Shown: one piece after another, positions 23,975 through 33,182 of the stretch
How the letters are laid out: each line of letters begins with the position of its first letter
Position numbering within the stretch: the first letter of the stretch is position 1
DNA from: Hyphomicrobiales bacterium
Lineage (GTDB): Bacteria > Pseudomonadota > Alphaproteobacteria > Rhizobiales > Rhizobiaceae
Length of the DNA: 42,888 nt
NCBI GenBank assembly: GCA_900465665.1
Contig: UBJO01000071.1
Coordinates: forward strand, 1 to 42,888
Direction of reading: 5' to 3'
Notes under the pieces: generated by a model
What the model was told of the DNA's origin: nothing
Seen by the model: the letters and a program-made list of their open reading frames with translations, nothing else
Databases searched by the model: none
Translations under genes and position numbers: made by a program

Positions 23975-25378
23975 TCAAACAACCCTGACATAACTCGTCA
24001 TGCCGGTCTTCTGATGCTCGATGATGTGGCAATGCAACAGCCAATCGCCGAGATTGTCGGCGACGAAGGCTAGCTGCACCTTCTCGTCCGGCTGTACCAG
24101 ATAGGTGTCGGTGACGAGCGGCATGACCTCTCGCGTGGACGATGAGAGCACCGTGAAGCTCATCCCGTGCAGGTGGATCGGATGCGTATGCGGCGTCACG
24201 TTCTCCAGCTGCAGGATATAGCTCTTACCGAGCTTCAGTTCCGAAAGCGGTGCAGTCGGGTCGCTCGTGTCGCCCGGCCACGGCACCTTGTTGATCGCCC
24301 AGAAGCTGTAGCCCAGCGTCCCGCAGATGCTGTCGACCGGCGCATTCTCGGCGGTGGCGCTAAGCACGACCGAGATCTTCTCCGCCGTGGAGATGTCAGC
24401 CTTCGCGACGGGGTTCTCCGCGAGTGCCGCGAGATCGCCGACATTGCGCTTCAGCGAGGTGCCCACCGAACGCAGCTTGGCGATCGTTTTCGGCGTGGTC
24501 CCGCGAATGTCCTCCAGCGTCGCAACCGCACCTTCGGTATCGGGCATCCGAACGGCAAGATCGAGCCGCTGGCCGGGGCCGATCAAAAGCAGGTCGAGCG
24601 GGAAGCGCTTCGGCACGGGATTGCCGTCGATCGCGATCACGGTCGCCTCGGCCCCCTCCATCTTCAGCGAGAAGATGCGCGTGACGTCGGTGACGGCGAT
24701 GCGCAGGCGGATCAGGCCGCCGGCCGGCGCGTCATATTGCGGTTCCTGGTGCCAGTTCGCGGTGCGCACCGTGCCGTAGGTGCCGGTCTTCGCCGCGTCA
24801 CGCGGTCGGAACGCGGCAATGAACTGGCCGTCGCCGCCGAGGCGCCAGTCGCGGAGGTTCAGCACCACTTCGGAATCGAATGTGGGGTCGGCCGCATCCT
24901 CGACCACGATCACGCCGGTCATGCCCTGTCCCATCTGCGCCAGCGTGTTGCAGTGCGGATGATACCAGAAGGTGCCGGCATCGGGCGGCGTGAAGGCGTA
25001 GTCGAAGCTGTCGCCGGTATAGACATAGGGCTGCGTCATGAACGGCACGCCGTCCATCTTGTTGGGAATGCGCAGGCCATGCCAGTGGATGGTGGTCGGT
25101 TCGTCGAGCGTGTTGGTGAGCCGCGCCGCATAGGGCTTGCCCTTGGTCATCCGCAGCACCGGCGGCATTCCCGCATCGTTCCCCGGATTACCCCAAGTCA
25201 TGATGTTCTTGGTCACACCGGCATCGGTCAGCGTCGCCTGTGTCTTCAGCGCTTTCAGCATCTGCGGCTCTGGTGCTGCTTCCGCCAGGCCGAACTTGCC
25301 GGCAATGCCGATACCCACCCCGTATGCGCCAGCGACGGCGGAAGCCTTCAGAAGGTTGCGGCGGGTGAGGAGGGGCAT
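23975..25378 (-). CDS. Tat-exported multicopper oxidase
   Basis: 467 residues with a Tat signal (TRRNLLKASAVAGAYG). Three cupredoxin domains; all four copper motifs are intact: TIHWHGLRIP, FWYHPHCNTL, HTHPIHLHGMSF and H449-C-H-IIE-H455-x4-M460, the last giving the type 1 Cys, two His and axial Met. It should oxidise Cu(I), bilirubin-like or phenolic substrates with O2 in the periplasm. The long Met-rich segment of CueO is absent, so a copper-tolerance role is uncertain. No copper-responsive regulator or CopA-type pump is nearby. Confidence 0.92.
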   Translation of the reverse strand: MPLLTRRNLLKASAVAGAYGVGIGIAGKFGLAEAAPEPQMLKALKTQATLTDAGVTKNIMTWGNPGNDAGMPPVLRMTKGKPYAARLTNTLDEPTTIHWHGLRIPNKMDGVPFMTQPYVYTGDSFDYAFTPPDAGTFWYHPHCNTLAQMGQGMTGVIVVEDAADPTFDSEVVLNLRDWRLGGDGQFIAAFRPRDAAKTGTYGTVRTANWHQEPQYDAPAGGLIRLRIAVTDVTRIFSLKMEGAEATVIAIDGNPVPKRFPLDLLLIGPGQRLDLAVRMPDTEGAVATLEDIRGTTPKTIAKLRSVGTSLKRNVGDLAALAENPVAKADISTAEKISVVLSATAENAPVDSICGTLGYSFWAINKVPWPGDTSDPTAPLSELKLGKSYILQLENVTPHTHPIHLHGMSFTVLSSSTREVMPLVTDTYLVQPDEKVQLAFVADNLGDWLLHCHIIEHQKTGMTSYVRVV

Positions 25379-25646
25379 GGCGGGACTCCGGAGAAGAATG
25401 ATACGTCCTCTTTAAAGTTGACCGCGACCTTCAGCAATATGCCTCGTGCAGCCAAACTGCCGCAGAGCTTGGCATATGATAAGGTTGCAACCACGCCGAA
25501 AACCGGGCGCAAAGCGCGCGTGGGCCGTGCCAAGTCTTGACAAATCAGGCCGTCCATGCGCTTTTCCGCCCGATTTTCTTGTCGGCGCGAGAGAGCTTTT
25601 GAAGCCCCTGCTGCCGTCTTCAAGCCAAATACTGGAAATTGAGATG

Positions 25647-27437
25647 ATGCATCGTTACCGCAGCCACACATGTGCAGCCCTCCGCAAGGCGGATGTCGGC
25701 GCCAATGTCCGGATTTCCGGCTGGGTCCACCGCGTTCGTGACCATGGCGGCGTTCTCTTCATCGACCTTCGCGACCATTACGGCATGACCCAGGTCGTCG
25801 CCGACCCGGATAGCCCGGCCTTCAAGATCGCCGAAACCGTTCGCGGCGAGTGGGTCATCCGCATCGACGGCGTCGTCAAGGCGCGCTCGGAAGACACCGT
25901 CAACAAGAACATGGCGACCGGCGAGATCGAACTCTACGCCCAGGAGATCGAAGTGCTCTCCGAAGCCAAGGAACTACCGCTGCCGGTCTTCGGCGAGCCG
26001 GATTATCCTGAGGACATCCGCCTCAAGTACCGCTTCCTCGACCTGCGCCGCGAGACGCTGCACAAGAACATCGTCAAGCGCAGCCAGATCATTTCCGACA
26101 TCCGCAACCGCATGACGTCGGCCGGCTTCGGCGAATACACGACCCCGATCCTGACGGCGTCCTCGCCGGAAGGCGCGCGCGACTTCCTCGTGCCGTCGCG
26201 TATCCACCCCGGCCAGTTCTTCGCCCTGCCGCAGGCGCCGCAGCAGTACAAGCAGCTCCTGATGGTTGCCGGTTTCGACCGCTACTTCCAGATCGCGCCG
26301 TGCTTCCGCGATGAAGACCCGCGCGCCGACCGCCTGCCGGGCGAATTCTACCAACTCGACCTGGAAATGAGCTTCGTCACCCAGGAAGACGTCTGGGACA
26401 CGATGGCCCCGATCATGACCTCCGTCTTCGAGCAGTTCGCCGAAGGCAAGCCGGTCACCAAGGAATGGCCGCGCATCCCCTATGACGTCGCGATCCGCAA
26501 GTACGGCTCCGACAAGCCGGACCTGCGTAACCCGATCGAGATGCAGGCCGTCACCGAGCACTTCGCAGGCTCCGGTTTCAAGGTGTTCGCCGGCATGATC
26601 GCCTCGAACCCGAAGGTCGAAGTCTGGGCGATTCCCGCCAAGACCGGCGGCTCCAGAGCATTCTGCGACCGCATGAACGCCTGGGCGCAGTCGCTTGGCC
26701 AGCCGGGCCTCGGCTACATCTTCTGGAAGGAAGAAGACGGCAAGGTCGGCGGTTCCGGTCCGCTCGCCAAGAACATCGGCGAAGAGCGCACTGAAGCGCT
26801 CCGCGTCCAGCTCGGCCTTGAAGCAGGCGACGCCGCCTTCTTCGTCGCTGGCGAACCGGCGAAGTTCTACAAGTTCGCGGGCGAAGCGCGCACCAAGGCG
26901 GGTGAAGACCTGAACCTCGTTGACCGCGATCGCTTCGAACTGTGCTGGATCATCGACTTCCCGTTCTACGAATGGAGCGAGGAAGACAAGAAGATCGATT
27001 TCGCCCACAACCCCTTTTCGATGCCGCAGGGTGGTCTGGAAGCGCTGCAGAGCCAGGATCCGCTGTCGCTCAAGGCCTACCAGTACGACGCCGTCTGCAA
27101 CGGCTTCGAGATCGCCTCGGGCTCGATCCGTAACCAGTCACCGGAAGCCATGGTCAAGGCCTTCGAACTGGTCGGCCTCAGCCAGACGGATGTCGAAGAG
27201 CGCTTCGGCGGCATGTACCGTGCCTTCCAATACGGCGCGCCTCCGCACGGCGGCTGCGCTTTCGGTATCGACCGTGTCGTGATGCTGCTGCTCGGCGCCA
27301 AGAACCTGCGCGAGATCACGCTGTTCCCGATGAACCAGCAGGCGCAGGACCTCCTGATGAACGCCCCGTCGCCGGCAACGCCGAAGCAACTGATGGAACT
27401 GTCGCTGCGCGTCATGCCGCCGGTCAAGAAGGACTAA
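25647..27437 (+). CDS. aspS: Aspartyl-tRNA synthetase
   Basis: 596 residues, normal for bacterial AspRS. N-terminal OB-fold anticodon-binding domain (MHRYRSHTCAALRKADVG...WVHRVRDHGGVLFIDLRDHYG in pieces); class II motif 2 in CFRDEDPRADRLPGEFYQLDLE; the bacterial GAD insertion around 300-420; and motif 3 in GGCAFGIDRVVMLLLG. Start 25647 is chosen by homology to the family N-terminus, with GGAA upstream; ATG 25644 is in frame. The frame stays open upstream to 25446 by chance. Alphaproteobacterial AspRS is often non-discriminating and charges tRNA-Asn for GatCAB; I cannot decide that here. A strong terminator follows. Confidence 0.97.
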   Translation: MHRYRSHTCAALRKADVGANVRISGWVHRVRDHGGVLFIDLRDHYGMTQVVADPDSPAFKIAETVRGEWVIRIDGVVKARSEDTVNKNMATGEIELYAQEIEVLSEAKELPLPVFGEPDYPEDIRLKYRFLDLRRETLHKNIVKRSQIISDIRNRMTSAGFGEYTTPILTASSPEGARDFLVPSRIHPGQFFALPQAPQQYKQLLMVAGFDRYFQIAPCFRDEDPRADRLPGEFYQLDLEMSFVTQEDVWDTMAPIMTSVFEQFAEGKPVTKEWPRIPYDVAIRKYGSDKPDLRNPIEMQAVTEHFAGSGFKVFAGMIASNPKVEVWAIPAKTGGSRAFCDRMNAWAQSLGQPGLGYIFWKEEDGKVGGSGPLAKNIGEERTEALRVQLGLEAGDAAFFVAGEPAKFYKFAGEARTKAGEDLNLVDRDRFELCWIIDFPFYEWSEEDKKIDFAHNPFSMPQGGLEALQSQDPLSLKAYQYDAVCNGFEIASGSIRNQSPEAMVKAFELVGLSQTDVEERFGGMYRAFQYGAPPHGGCAFGIDRVVMLLLGAKNLREITLFPMNQQAQDLLMNAPSPATPKQLMELSLRVMPPVKKD

Positions 27438-27454
27438 GCGAACATCGCTTGAAT

Positions 27455-27486
27455 GAGAAAAGCCCGGCGCAAGTCGGGCTTTTCTC
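27455..27486. terminator. Bidirectional terminator after aspS
   Basis: A 12-bp perfect stem, GAGAAAAGCCCG (27455-27466) with CGGGCTTTTCTC (27475-27486), sits between convergent aspS and the serine-hydrolase gene. Confidence 0.9.
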
Positions 27487-27500
27487 GTTTCCGGACAATG

Positions 27501-28667
27501 TCAGAGAGCCGCGTAGATCGCCTGTTTGAGGTCTACGGTGAACCGGCCCCACATGCCCTCCAGCGTCGTGTTGGTGAGCGCGACCACCGTCAGCTTCCTT
27601 GTCGGATCCACGAACCAGCTGTGACCATAAACCCCGCCCCATTGCAGGCTGCCGCGAGACAGCGGAACCTGCGCGGCATCTGGATCGGTCACCACGGCCC
27701 AGCCGAAGCCGAAGCCCGAGCCGGGCTCTACCTGCTGCCGCAGACCGTTGGCCTGGTCGGTCATCATGGTCGCGACCGTTTCCGTAGATAGCAACGCGCC
27801 ACCGCCCTGGCGGATGGTTTCGAGAATGCGGAGTACATCGTCCGCCGTGCCCGCCATTCCTGCGCCGCCGGAGTGATAGGAGGAAGGGTCGAAGATCCGG
27901 TCCGGCGCAAACCGCACTGAACCCGTCAGCGCGGGAATGACGGCTTCCTGTCCCATCCGCTCCGGCTCGGGCGAGGCGTTGAAGTAGGCGGCCGCCAATC
28001 GCTGCCGGTCGCGCACCGAAAACGCGGTGTCTGTAAGCCCGAGCGGGCCGGTGACGAGTTCCGCGACCGCATCGTCGAGCGACATGGCCATTTCCTGCTC
28101 GATGACGCCGCCGAGAACGTCGATCGCCAGAGAGTAGCACCAGCCTTCGCCCGGCGCGAACCGCAGCGGTGCACTCGCAATGCGCTTCAGGTTCTCCGCG
28201 AGCGCCATTCCAGGCTCGCCGATGCCGTCCGAAACGCCGGCGCGGGTATAGGGACCATCCTCGTCGATGAAGCAGTAGCTGAGGCCTGCGGTGTGGGTGA
28301 GCAGATGGCGAAGGCGGATGACCGCTTCCCCGCCATCGGCAAGCCGAGGGCGGAAGTCGGGCAGCCAGCGTGTGATCGGATCGTCCAAACCCATCCGACC
28401 CTGTTCGACCAGTCGCATGGCGGCAATCGTCACGATCGGCTTGGTGACCGAGGCAAGGCGGAAGATCGTGTCCTCGGTCATCGTCCGTCCGGCTTCCCGG
28501 TCCGCCAACCCGGCTGCGCGCCGGTAGACCGGCTTTCCATCTTGCATGATCAGGACCACGGCGCCCACCAGCCGCTTGTCGGCAAGTGCGGCATCGATTG
28601 CCTTATCGACGCCCGCGCCGAAGGATACCGCCGCGTTATCAATCTTGATGTCTGGGGGAAGACTCAT
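27501..28667 (-). CDS. Beta-lactamase-fold serine hydrolase (EstB-like)
   Basis: 388 residues, class C beta-lactamase/PBP fold. The nucleophile motif is S73-V-T-K76 (IFRLASVTKPIVT), with a Tyr-Ser in GWCYSLAIDVLGG as the likely Tyr motif. No export signal is visible from this start, so it is more likely a cytoplasmic esterase such as EstB than a true beta-lactamase. Start at 28667 has AAGG nine bases upstream; the frame extends further but runs across the divergent promoter. It is divergent from the TetR gene at 28734, which probably represses it. Substrate unknown. Confidence 0.87.
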   Translation of the reverse strand: MSLPPDIKIDNAAVSFGAGVDKAIDAALADKRLVGAVVLIMQDGKPVYRRAAGLADREAGRTMTEDTIFRLASVTKPIVTIAAMRLVEQGRMGLDDPITRWLPDFRPRLADGGEAVIRLRHLLTHTAGLSYCFIDEDGPYTRAGVSDGIGEPGMALAENLKRIASAPLRFAPGEGWCYSLAIDVLGGVIEQEMAMSLDDAVAELVTGPLGLTDTAFSVRDRQRLAAAYFNASPEPERMGQEAVIPALTGSVRFAPDRIFDPSSYHSGGAGMAGTADDVLRILETIRQGGGALLSTETVATMMTDQANGLRQQVEPGSGFGFGWAVVTDPDAAQVPLSRGSLQWGGVYGHSWFVDPTRKLTVVALTNTTLEGMWGRFTVDLKQAIYAAL

Positions 28668-28733
28668 GAGATCAAACCTTCTATAATCACAATGACCATT
28701 CCTGAATATAGCGGATCGTAAGATAATTCCAGA

Positions 28734-29381
28734 GTGAACGTTGTGAAAAATACAGAAAGTTCGAAACCTGACACTCAACGCAAGCGCGGTCGCCCGCCCG
28801 CTTTCGACAGGGAGGTCGTTCTGGCGGCGGCGCGTGACGTCTTCTGGCAGCACGGCTACGACGGCTCGTCGATCGCCGATCTGACGGCGTCCATGGGGAT
28901 TACCCCTCAAAGCCTCTACGCGGCCTTCCGCTCAAAGGCTGATCTCTATCGCGAGACGCTCGACCAGTACCGCCGCATGCCACGGCAGGAGCCGGGCAAT
29001 CCGTTGCAGGAAAAGATCGATACGGTAACGGCTTTCACGCGTTTTCTGCGGAACTCCGCGTTCCTGTTCACGGCAGCCGAACACCCCAAGGGCTGCATGA
29101 TCTCGACGGCGGTGCTGAACTGCGCGGCGGAAAACGAGGACATCGCCTTTCACGTCTCATCCCTGCGGCTGCAAACGCTCGGCGCGTTCCAGGCGCGTAT
29201 CGAGCGTGGGGTAGAGGAGGGCGATATGCGCGCCGACACCGATGCCGGCTCGCTTGCCCGTTTTCTCGGCGCCATGGTTCAGGGAATGTCGGTCCAGGCG
29301 CGTGACGGTGCGGGTGCCGACGAGCTCTTGGCAGCAGCCGATCACGCGATCAGCGAATTGAAACGCCACAGCATACGATGA
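28734..29381 (+). CDS. TetR/AcrR-family repressor, GTG start
   Basis: 215 residues. After a basic N-terminus (RKRGRPPAFDREVVLAAARDVFWQ in pieces), a helix-turn-helix lies at ~38-62 (GSSIADLTASMGITPQSLYAAF), followed by a ligand-binding helical domain. Both possible starts, 28734 and 28743, are GTG. The 66-bp gap to the divergent serine-hydrolase gene includes TATAAT at 28682-28687 and should hold its operator. TetR-hydrolase pairs usually respond to a small-molecule substrate of the hydrolase; the ligand is not identifiable. Confidence 0.9.
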   Translation: MNVVKNTESSKPDTQRKRGRPPAFDREVVLAAARDVFWQHGYDGSSIADLTASMGITPQSLYAAFRSKADLYRETLDQYRRMPRQEPGNPLQEKIDTVTAFTRFLRNSAFLFTAAEHPKGCMISTAVLNCAAENEDIAFHVSSLRLQTLGAFQARIERGVEEGDMRADTDAGSLARFLGAMVQGMSVQARDGAGADELLAAADHAISELKRHSIR

Positions 29382-29418
29382 AGAAAGGCCCGGCGAGCAA
29401 TGCGCGCCAGGCCTTTCT
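29382..29418. terminator. Terminator between the tetR gene and the exported protein gene
   Basis: AGAAAGGCC (29382-29390) pairs with GGCCTTTCT (29410-29418), with a shorter internal GGCG/CGCC pairing in the loop. The genes on either side converge on it. Confidence 0.8.
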
Positions 29419-29435
29419 CATTCATGCGGCAACGA

Positions 29436-30623
29436 TCAATCGTTCGCCGAAACCTTCACGCCGAGCACCTGCGGCAGCGTGTTCGGTGCGCCCATGGCGG
29501 CACCCATGATCATCGGGAACGGCACGGGTTTTTCCGGTGCGGCGTTGACCGTCAGGCTCTTCGGGTCGTCGAGGAAGGTGTTGACGGCGGCCGATACGGC
29601 GTTCTGCAGCTCGGGGATGTTGAGCTGTGCCAGCATGATCGGCGCCATCGCCTTCAGCGAGTCCGCCATCTGCTTGCCCGACATGCCCTGCTGGCTGCCG
29701 GCATAGTCGAGAGCGCGCTTGGTGATCGAGGCGTCGTCGAAGCGGATCTGAGCGCTTTCGAAGGACAGCTGCTGCAACAGGCCAAGCATGGCAAGGCCGA
29801 AGGCCTGCTGGGCCTGGTCCTTGTTCTGGTTGGCTTCCGCCTGCTGGGCGGCTTCCTGCAGCGACTTCACGAAGGCGAGCGTATAGCCATTGACCTTGAA
29901 GGCGAGGTTGAGCTTGCCGACATTGCTGAAATCGAAGGCGAACTCGGATACGTCGATCGTGCCCGGTGCCAAGTCCCAGGCGCCCTTCATGGTGATGTCG
30001 CCATTGACCTGCTGCAGCGCCAGCTTCTCGATCGCTTCCTTGCTCTGCGGATCGGCCGCCTTGCTGAGGTCGGCCTTGAGGCTCTTGAAGGCGCCGTCGA
30101 AATCGAAGCCGGACTCGTCTTCGCGCAGCGTCAGGTTCACATCGCTGCCACCGAGCGAGAACACTTCGGCGCCATCCTTGACGACCTTCAGCGGACCGCT
30201 GTGGGCGCTCTCGTAGAGCAGCATGGAGGAGAGGCCTTCGCCCTTGGCATCGGCAGGAATGGAGATGCCGCCGAGCGTCAGTTCGCTCACGGTCAGCGTC
30301 GCGCCGTCATTGGTGGTGTTGATGTCGGGGAAGGCTGCTTCTTCGATGTAGTAGCCACCGTCGTCATCTTCCTCGACGCCCGACAGCGTGATTTCGCCGA
30401 TCGGCAGAGCGCCGCCGTTATTCGGCTTGAAGCTGGCGTTCTTCAGCGTGACGGTCTTGCCGTCGACATCGACGCCATCGGCTGCGAGCGTGCCGCCCTG
30501 CAGCGTGTAGGCGGCATTGATCTTCTTCAGCAGGTCCTGGCCATCGAGCGCGAAAGCGGAGCCTGCGAGAGAAAGGAATGCCACGCCCGAAAGCATGAGC
30601 CGTGTCGTCCGGTAAAATGTCAT
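29436..30623 (-). CDS. Exported protein of unknown function
   Basis: 395 residues; I do not recognise the family. A Sec signal peptide MTFYRTTRLMLSGVAFL...SAFA is cleaved near residue 25. The rest is acidic, with many short beta-prone repeats (KTVTLKNASF, LPIGEITLSGV, LTVSELTLGGI, DVNLTLRE) that look like an elongated lipid-transfer or AsmA-like beta fold, then an Ala/Gln-rich helical stretch (SLQEAAQQAEANQNKDQAQQ, about 255-275) and a C-terminal helical part. It is therefore a periplasmic or outer-membrane-facing protein. A clear GAGGA lies six bases before the ATG. It is monocistronic. Confidence 0.8.
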   Translation of the reverse strand: MTFYRTTRLMLSGVAFLSLAGSAFALDGQDLLKKINAAYTLQGGTLAADGVDVDGKTVTLKNASFKPNNGGALPIGEITLSGVEEDDDGGYYIEEAAFPDINTTNDGATLTVSELTLGGISIPADAKGEGLSSMLLYESAHSGPLKVVKDGAEVFSLGGSDVNLTLREDESGFDFDGAFKSLKADLSKAADPQSKEAIEKLALQQVNGDITMKGAWDLAPGTIDVSEFAFDFSNVGKLNLAFKVNGYTLAFVKSLQEAAQQAEANQNKDQAQQAFGLAMLGLLQQLSFESAQIRFDDASITKRALDYAGSQQGMSGKQMADSLKAMAPIMLAQLNIPELQNAVSAAVNTFLDDPKSLTVNAAPEKPVPFPMIMGAAMGAPNTLPQVLGVKVSAND

Positions 30624-30848
30624 TGGTGTTCCTCAGATCCAGGTGGGCGGTTGGCCGTCAATCTACGGTGGATTTGTGCCGGTTTATATTTCGTGTTTTC
30701 TAAAATTATGTTGAAGGGATAAGCAAACAAAGTCCAAATTCGGGCAGAAAGGTTTTAGCGGTCGTTTTCTTTCTGTTCGGGGACTTCATCCACAGCCGCA
30801 ATGCCCGGATTCCTTGCTCACATCAACCATCTCGGTTAGTCAGAAGGT

Positions 30849-33107
30849 ATGGGACAAGAGATTTTGCCGCCCTCTGGCGGAGACGATGACAGCATTCTTC
30901 CGATCGACCTGAAGGCGGCGCTCGAAGAGCGTTATCTCGCCTATGCGCTGTCGACCATCATGCACCGCGCGCTGCCCGACGTTCGCGACGGCCTGAAGCC
31001 GGTTCATCGCCGCATCATCCATGCGATGAGCGAGATGGGCATCCGCCCGAACTCGGCCTTCAAGAAATGCGCCCGTATCGTCGGTGACGTCATCGGTAAA
31101 TTCCACCCGCACGGCGACCAGTCGGTCTACGATGCGCTGGTTCGTCTCGCCCAGGATTTCTCGCAGCGTTATCCTGTCGTCGACGGGCAGGGAAACTTCG
31201 GCAACATCGATGGCGATAGCGCTGCTGCCTATCGATACACCGAAGCCCGCATGACAGATGTCGCCGGGCTGCTGCTCGAGGGTGTCGATCAGGACGCCGT
31301 CGATTTCCGGCTGACCTACAACGAAGAAGACCAGGAGCCGACGGTTCTCCCTGGCGCCTTCCCGAACCTTCTCGCCAACGGCTCGTCGGGCATCGCCGTC
31401 GGCATGGCGACCTCTATTCCGTCGCACAACGCACATGAACTGTGCGACGCGGCGCTGCATCTGATCAAGCATCCGGATGCGACGGTCGAGACGCTGGTGG
31501 AGCAGTTCATTCCGGGTCCGGATTTCCCGACCGGCGGCATCATCATCGACGACCGACAGACGATCATCGACGCCTACAAGACCGGCCGCGGCGGCTTCCG
31601 CACGCGCGCCAAGTGGGAGACCGAGGATCTCGGCCGTGGCGGCTATCAGATCATCATCACGGAAATCCCGTTCCAGGTGCAGAAGTCGCGCCTGATCGAG
31701 AAGATCGCCGAGCTCTTGATCGCCCGCAAGCTGCCGCTGCTGGAAGACATTCGCGACGAGTCGGCCGAAGACGTCCGCGTCGTGCTGGTCCCGAAGAACC
31801 GCACCGTCGACCCGACCATCCTCATGGAATCCATGTTCAAGCTGACGGAACTCGAAAGCCGTTTCCCGCTGAACATGAACGTTCTCTCCATGGGCCGCAT
31901 TCCGCGCGTCATGGCCCTGAACGAGGTCCTGAAGGAATGGTTGGATCACCGCCGCGACGTGCTTCAGCGCCGTTCGCGCTTCCGCCTTGCCGCCATCGAG
32001 CGTCGCCTGGAAGTCCTGGGCGGCCTGCTGATCGCCTACCTCAACATCGACGAGGTGATCCGCATCATCCGCGAGGAAGATGAGCCCAAGCCCGTCATGG
32101 TCGCGCGCTGGTCGCTGACCGAGATCCAGGTCGAAGCCATTCTCAACATGCGCCTGCGCTCCTTGCGCAAGCTCGAAGAGTTCGAGATCCGCACCGAGTT
32201 CGACGCTCTGAGCAAGGAAAAGGCCGAGATCGAAGCGCTGCTCGCCTCCGAGGACAAGCAGTGGCAGACCGTTGCCTGGGAAATCGGCGAGGTGAAGAAG
32301 AAGTTCGCCAAGGCGACCGAACTTGGCCGCCGTCGCACCCAGTTCGCCGAAGCGCCGGATGCCGACGAGCAGGCTATCCAGCAGGCGATGATCGAGAAAG
32401 AGCCGATCACCGTCGTCGTTTCCGAAAAGGGCTGGATCCGCGCGCTGAAGGGCCATATCTCTGACACCGCGACGCTGACCTTCAAGGAAGGCGACGCGCT
32501 GAGGATCGCGTTCCCGGCGCAGACGACGGACAAGATCCTTGTCATCACCACCGGCGGCAAGGCCTTCACGCTTGGCGGCGACAAGCTGCCGGGTGGCCGC
32601 GGCCATGGCGAGCCGTTGCGTATCATGATCGACATGGACAACGACCAGGACGTGCTGACGGCATTCGTCCACGATCCGCAGCGCAAGCAGATGATCGTCT
32701 CGACGGCCGGCAATGGCTTCGTCGTCGCCGAGACCGACATGGTCGCCAACACCCGCAAGGGCAAGCAGATCATGAACGTCTCCATGCCCGACGAAACCAA
32801 GCTGCTCGTGCCCGTCTCCGGCGACCACATCGCCGTGGTTGGCGAAAACCGCAAGCTGCTGGTCTTCCCGCTGGATCAGGTTCCGGAAATGTCGCGCGGC
32901 AAGGGCGTTCGCCTGCAGCGCTACAAGGATGGCGGCATTTCCGACGTTCGCTGCCTTGCGATCGCGGATGGCCTTGTCTGGGAAGACAGCGCCGGCCGTA
33001 CGTTCAGTAAGAACAAGGAAGAGCTCGCCGAATGGCTCGCCGACCGCGCTTCGGCCGGCCGCACCGTTCCCAAGGGCTTCCCCCGCAGCGGCAAGTTCGC
33101 CGGCTGA
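30849..33107 (+). CDS. parC: DNA topoisomerase IV subunit A
   Basis: 752 residues; with ParE it decatenates daughter chromosomes. Winged-helix/tower domain with the catalytic Tyr130 in AAAYRYTEARM; quinolone-binding helix at HPHGDQSVYD, where Gln91 occupies the place of E. coli Ser80 and Asp95 that of Glu84; a long coiled-coil region (~380-470); and a C-terminal beta-pinwheel domain (~500-735) made of repeats such as GKAFTLGGDKLPGGRGHG and GNGFVVAETDMVANTRKGKQ. A GAAGG lies close before the ATG. The 225-bp upstream region is shared with the divergent exported-protein gene. A terminator follows at 33119. Confidence 0.96.
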   Translation: MGQEILPPSGGDDDSILPIDLKAALEERYLAYALSTIMHRALPDVRDGLKPVHRRIIHAMSEMGIRPNSAFKKCARIVGDVIGKFHPHGDQSVYDALVRLAQDFSQRYPVVDGQGNFGNIDGDSAAAYRYTEARMTDVAGLLLEGVDQDAVDFRLTYNEEDQEPTVLPGAFPNLLANGSSGIAVGMATSIPSHNAHELCDAALHLIKHPDATVETLVEQFIPGPDFPTGGIIIDDRQTIIDAYKTGRGGFRTRAKWETEDLGRGGYQIIITEIPFQVQKSRLIEKIAELLIARKLPLLEDIRDESAEDVRVVLVPKNRTVDPTILMESMFKLTELESRFPLNMNVLSMGRIPRVMALNEVLKEWLDHRRDVLQRRSRFRLAAIERRLEVLGGLLIAYLNIDEVIRIIREEDEPKPVMVARWSLTEIQVEAILNMRLRSLRKLEEFEIRTEFDALSKEKAEIEALLASEDKQWQTVAWEIGEVKKKFAKATELGRRRTQFAEAPDADEQAIQQAMIEKEPITVVVSEKGWIRALKGHISDTATLTFKEGDALRIAFPAQTTDKILVITTGGKAFTLGGDKLPGGRGHGEPLRIMIDMDNDQDVLTAFVHDPQRKQMIVSTAGNGFVVAETDMVANTRKGKQIMNVSMPDETKLLVPVSGDHIAVVGENRKLLVFPLDQVPEMSRGKGVRLQRYKDGGISDVRCLAIADGLVWEDSAGRTFSKNKEELAEWLADRASAGRTVPKGFPRSGKFAG

Positions 33108-33118
33108 AATATATCAGC

Positions 33119-33147
33119 GCCCCGCTCTTGGCGAGCGGGGCATTTCC
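33119..33147 (+). terminator. Terminator after parC
   Basis: GCCCCGCTC (33119-33127) pairs perfectly with GAGCGGGGC (33133-33141) around a 5-nt loop, followed by ATTTCC. The stem is strong but the T-tract is weak. Confidence 0.7.
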
Positions 33148-33182
33148 TCTAGTTCTGTCCTGTAATCACAACATGGACAAAC

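Noticed and set aside
25439..25540. A 33-residue basic peptide frame before aspS
   Set aside because: Starts with ATG and ends TGA, but there is no Shine-Dalgarno and no family recognised; it could be chance in the oxidase/aspS divergent gap.
25446..25646. N-terminal extension of aspS
   Set aside because: The frame is open, but the residues are Arg/Pro-rich and unlike AspRS, whose conserved N-terminus begins at 25647.
27501..28667. Antibiotic-resistance beta-lactamase
   Set aside because: The fold and SxxK motif are there, but there is no signal peptide and the Tyr-Ser context is esterase-like, so a resistance role is not supported.
30840..32828. A 662-codon open frame antisense to parC
   Set aside because: Codon-bias shadow of a well-supported gene; no ribosome-binding site and no family resemblance.
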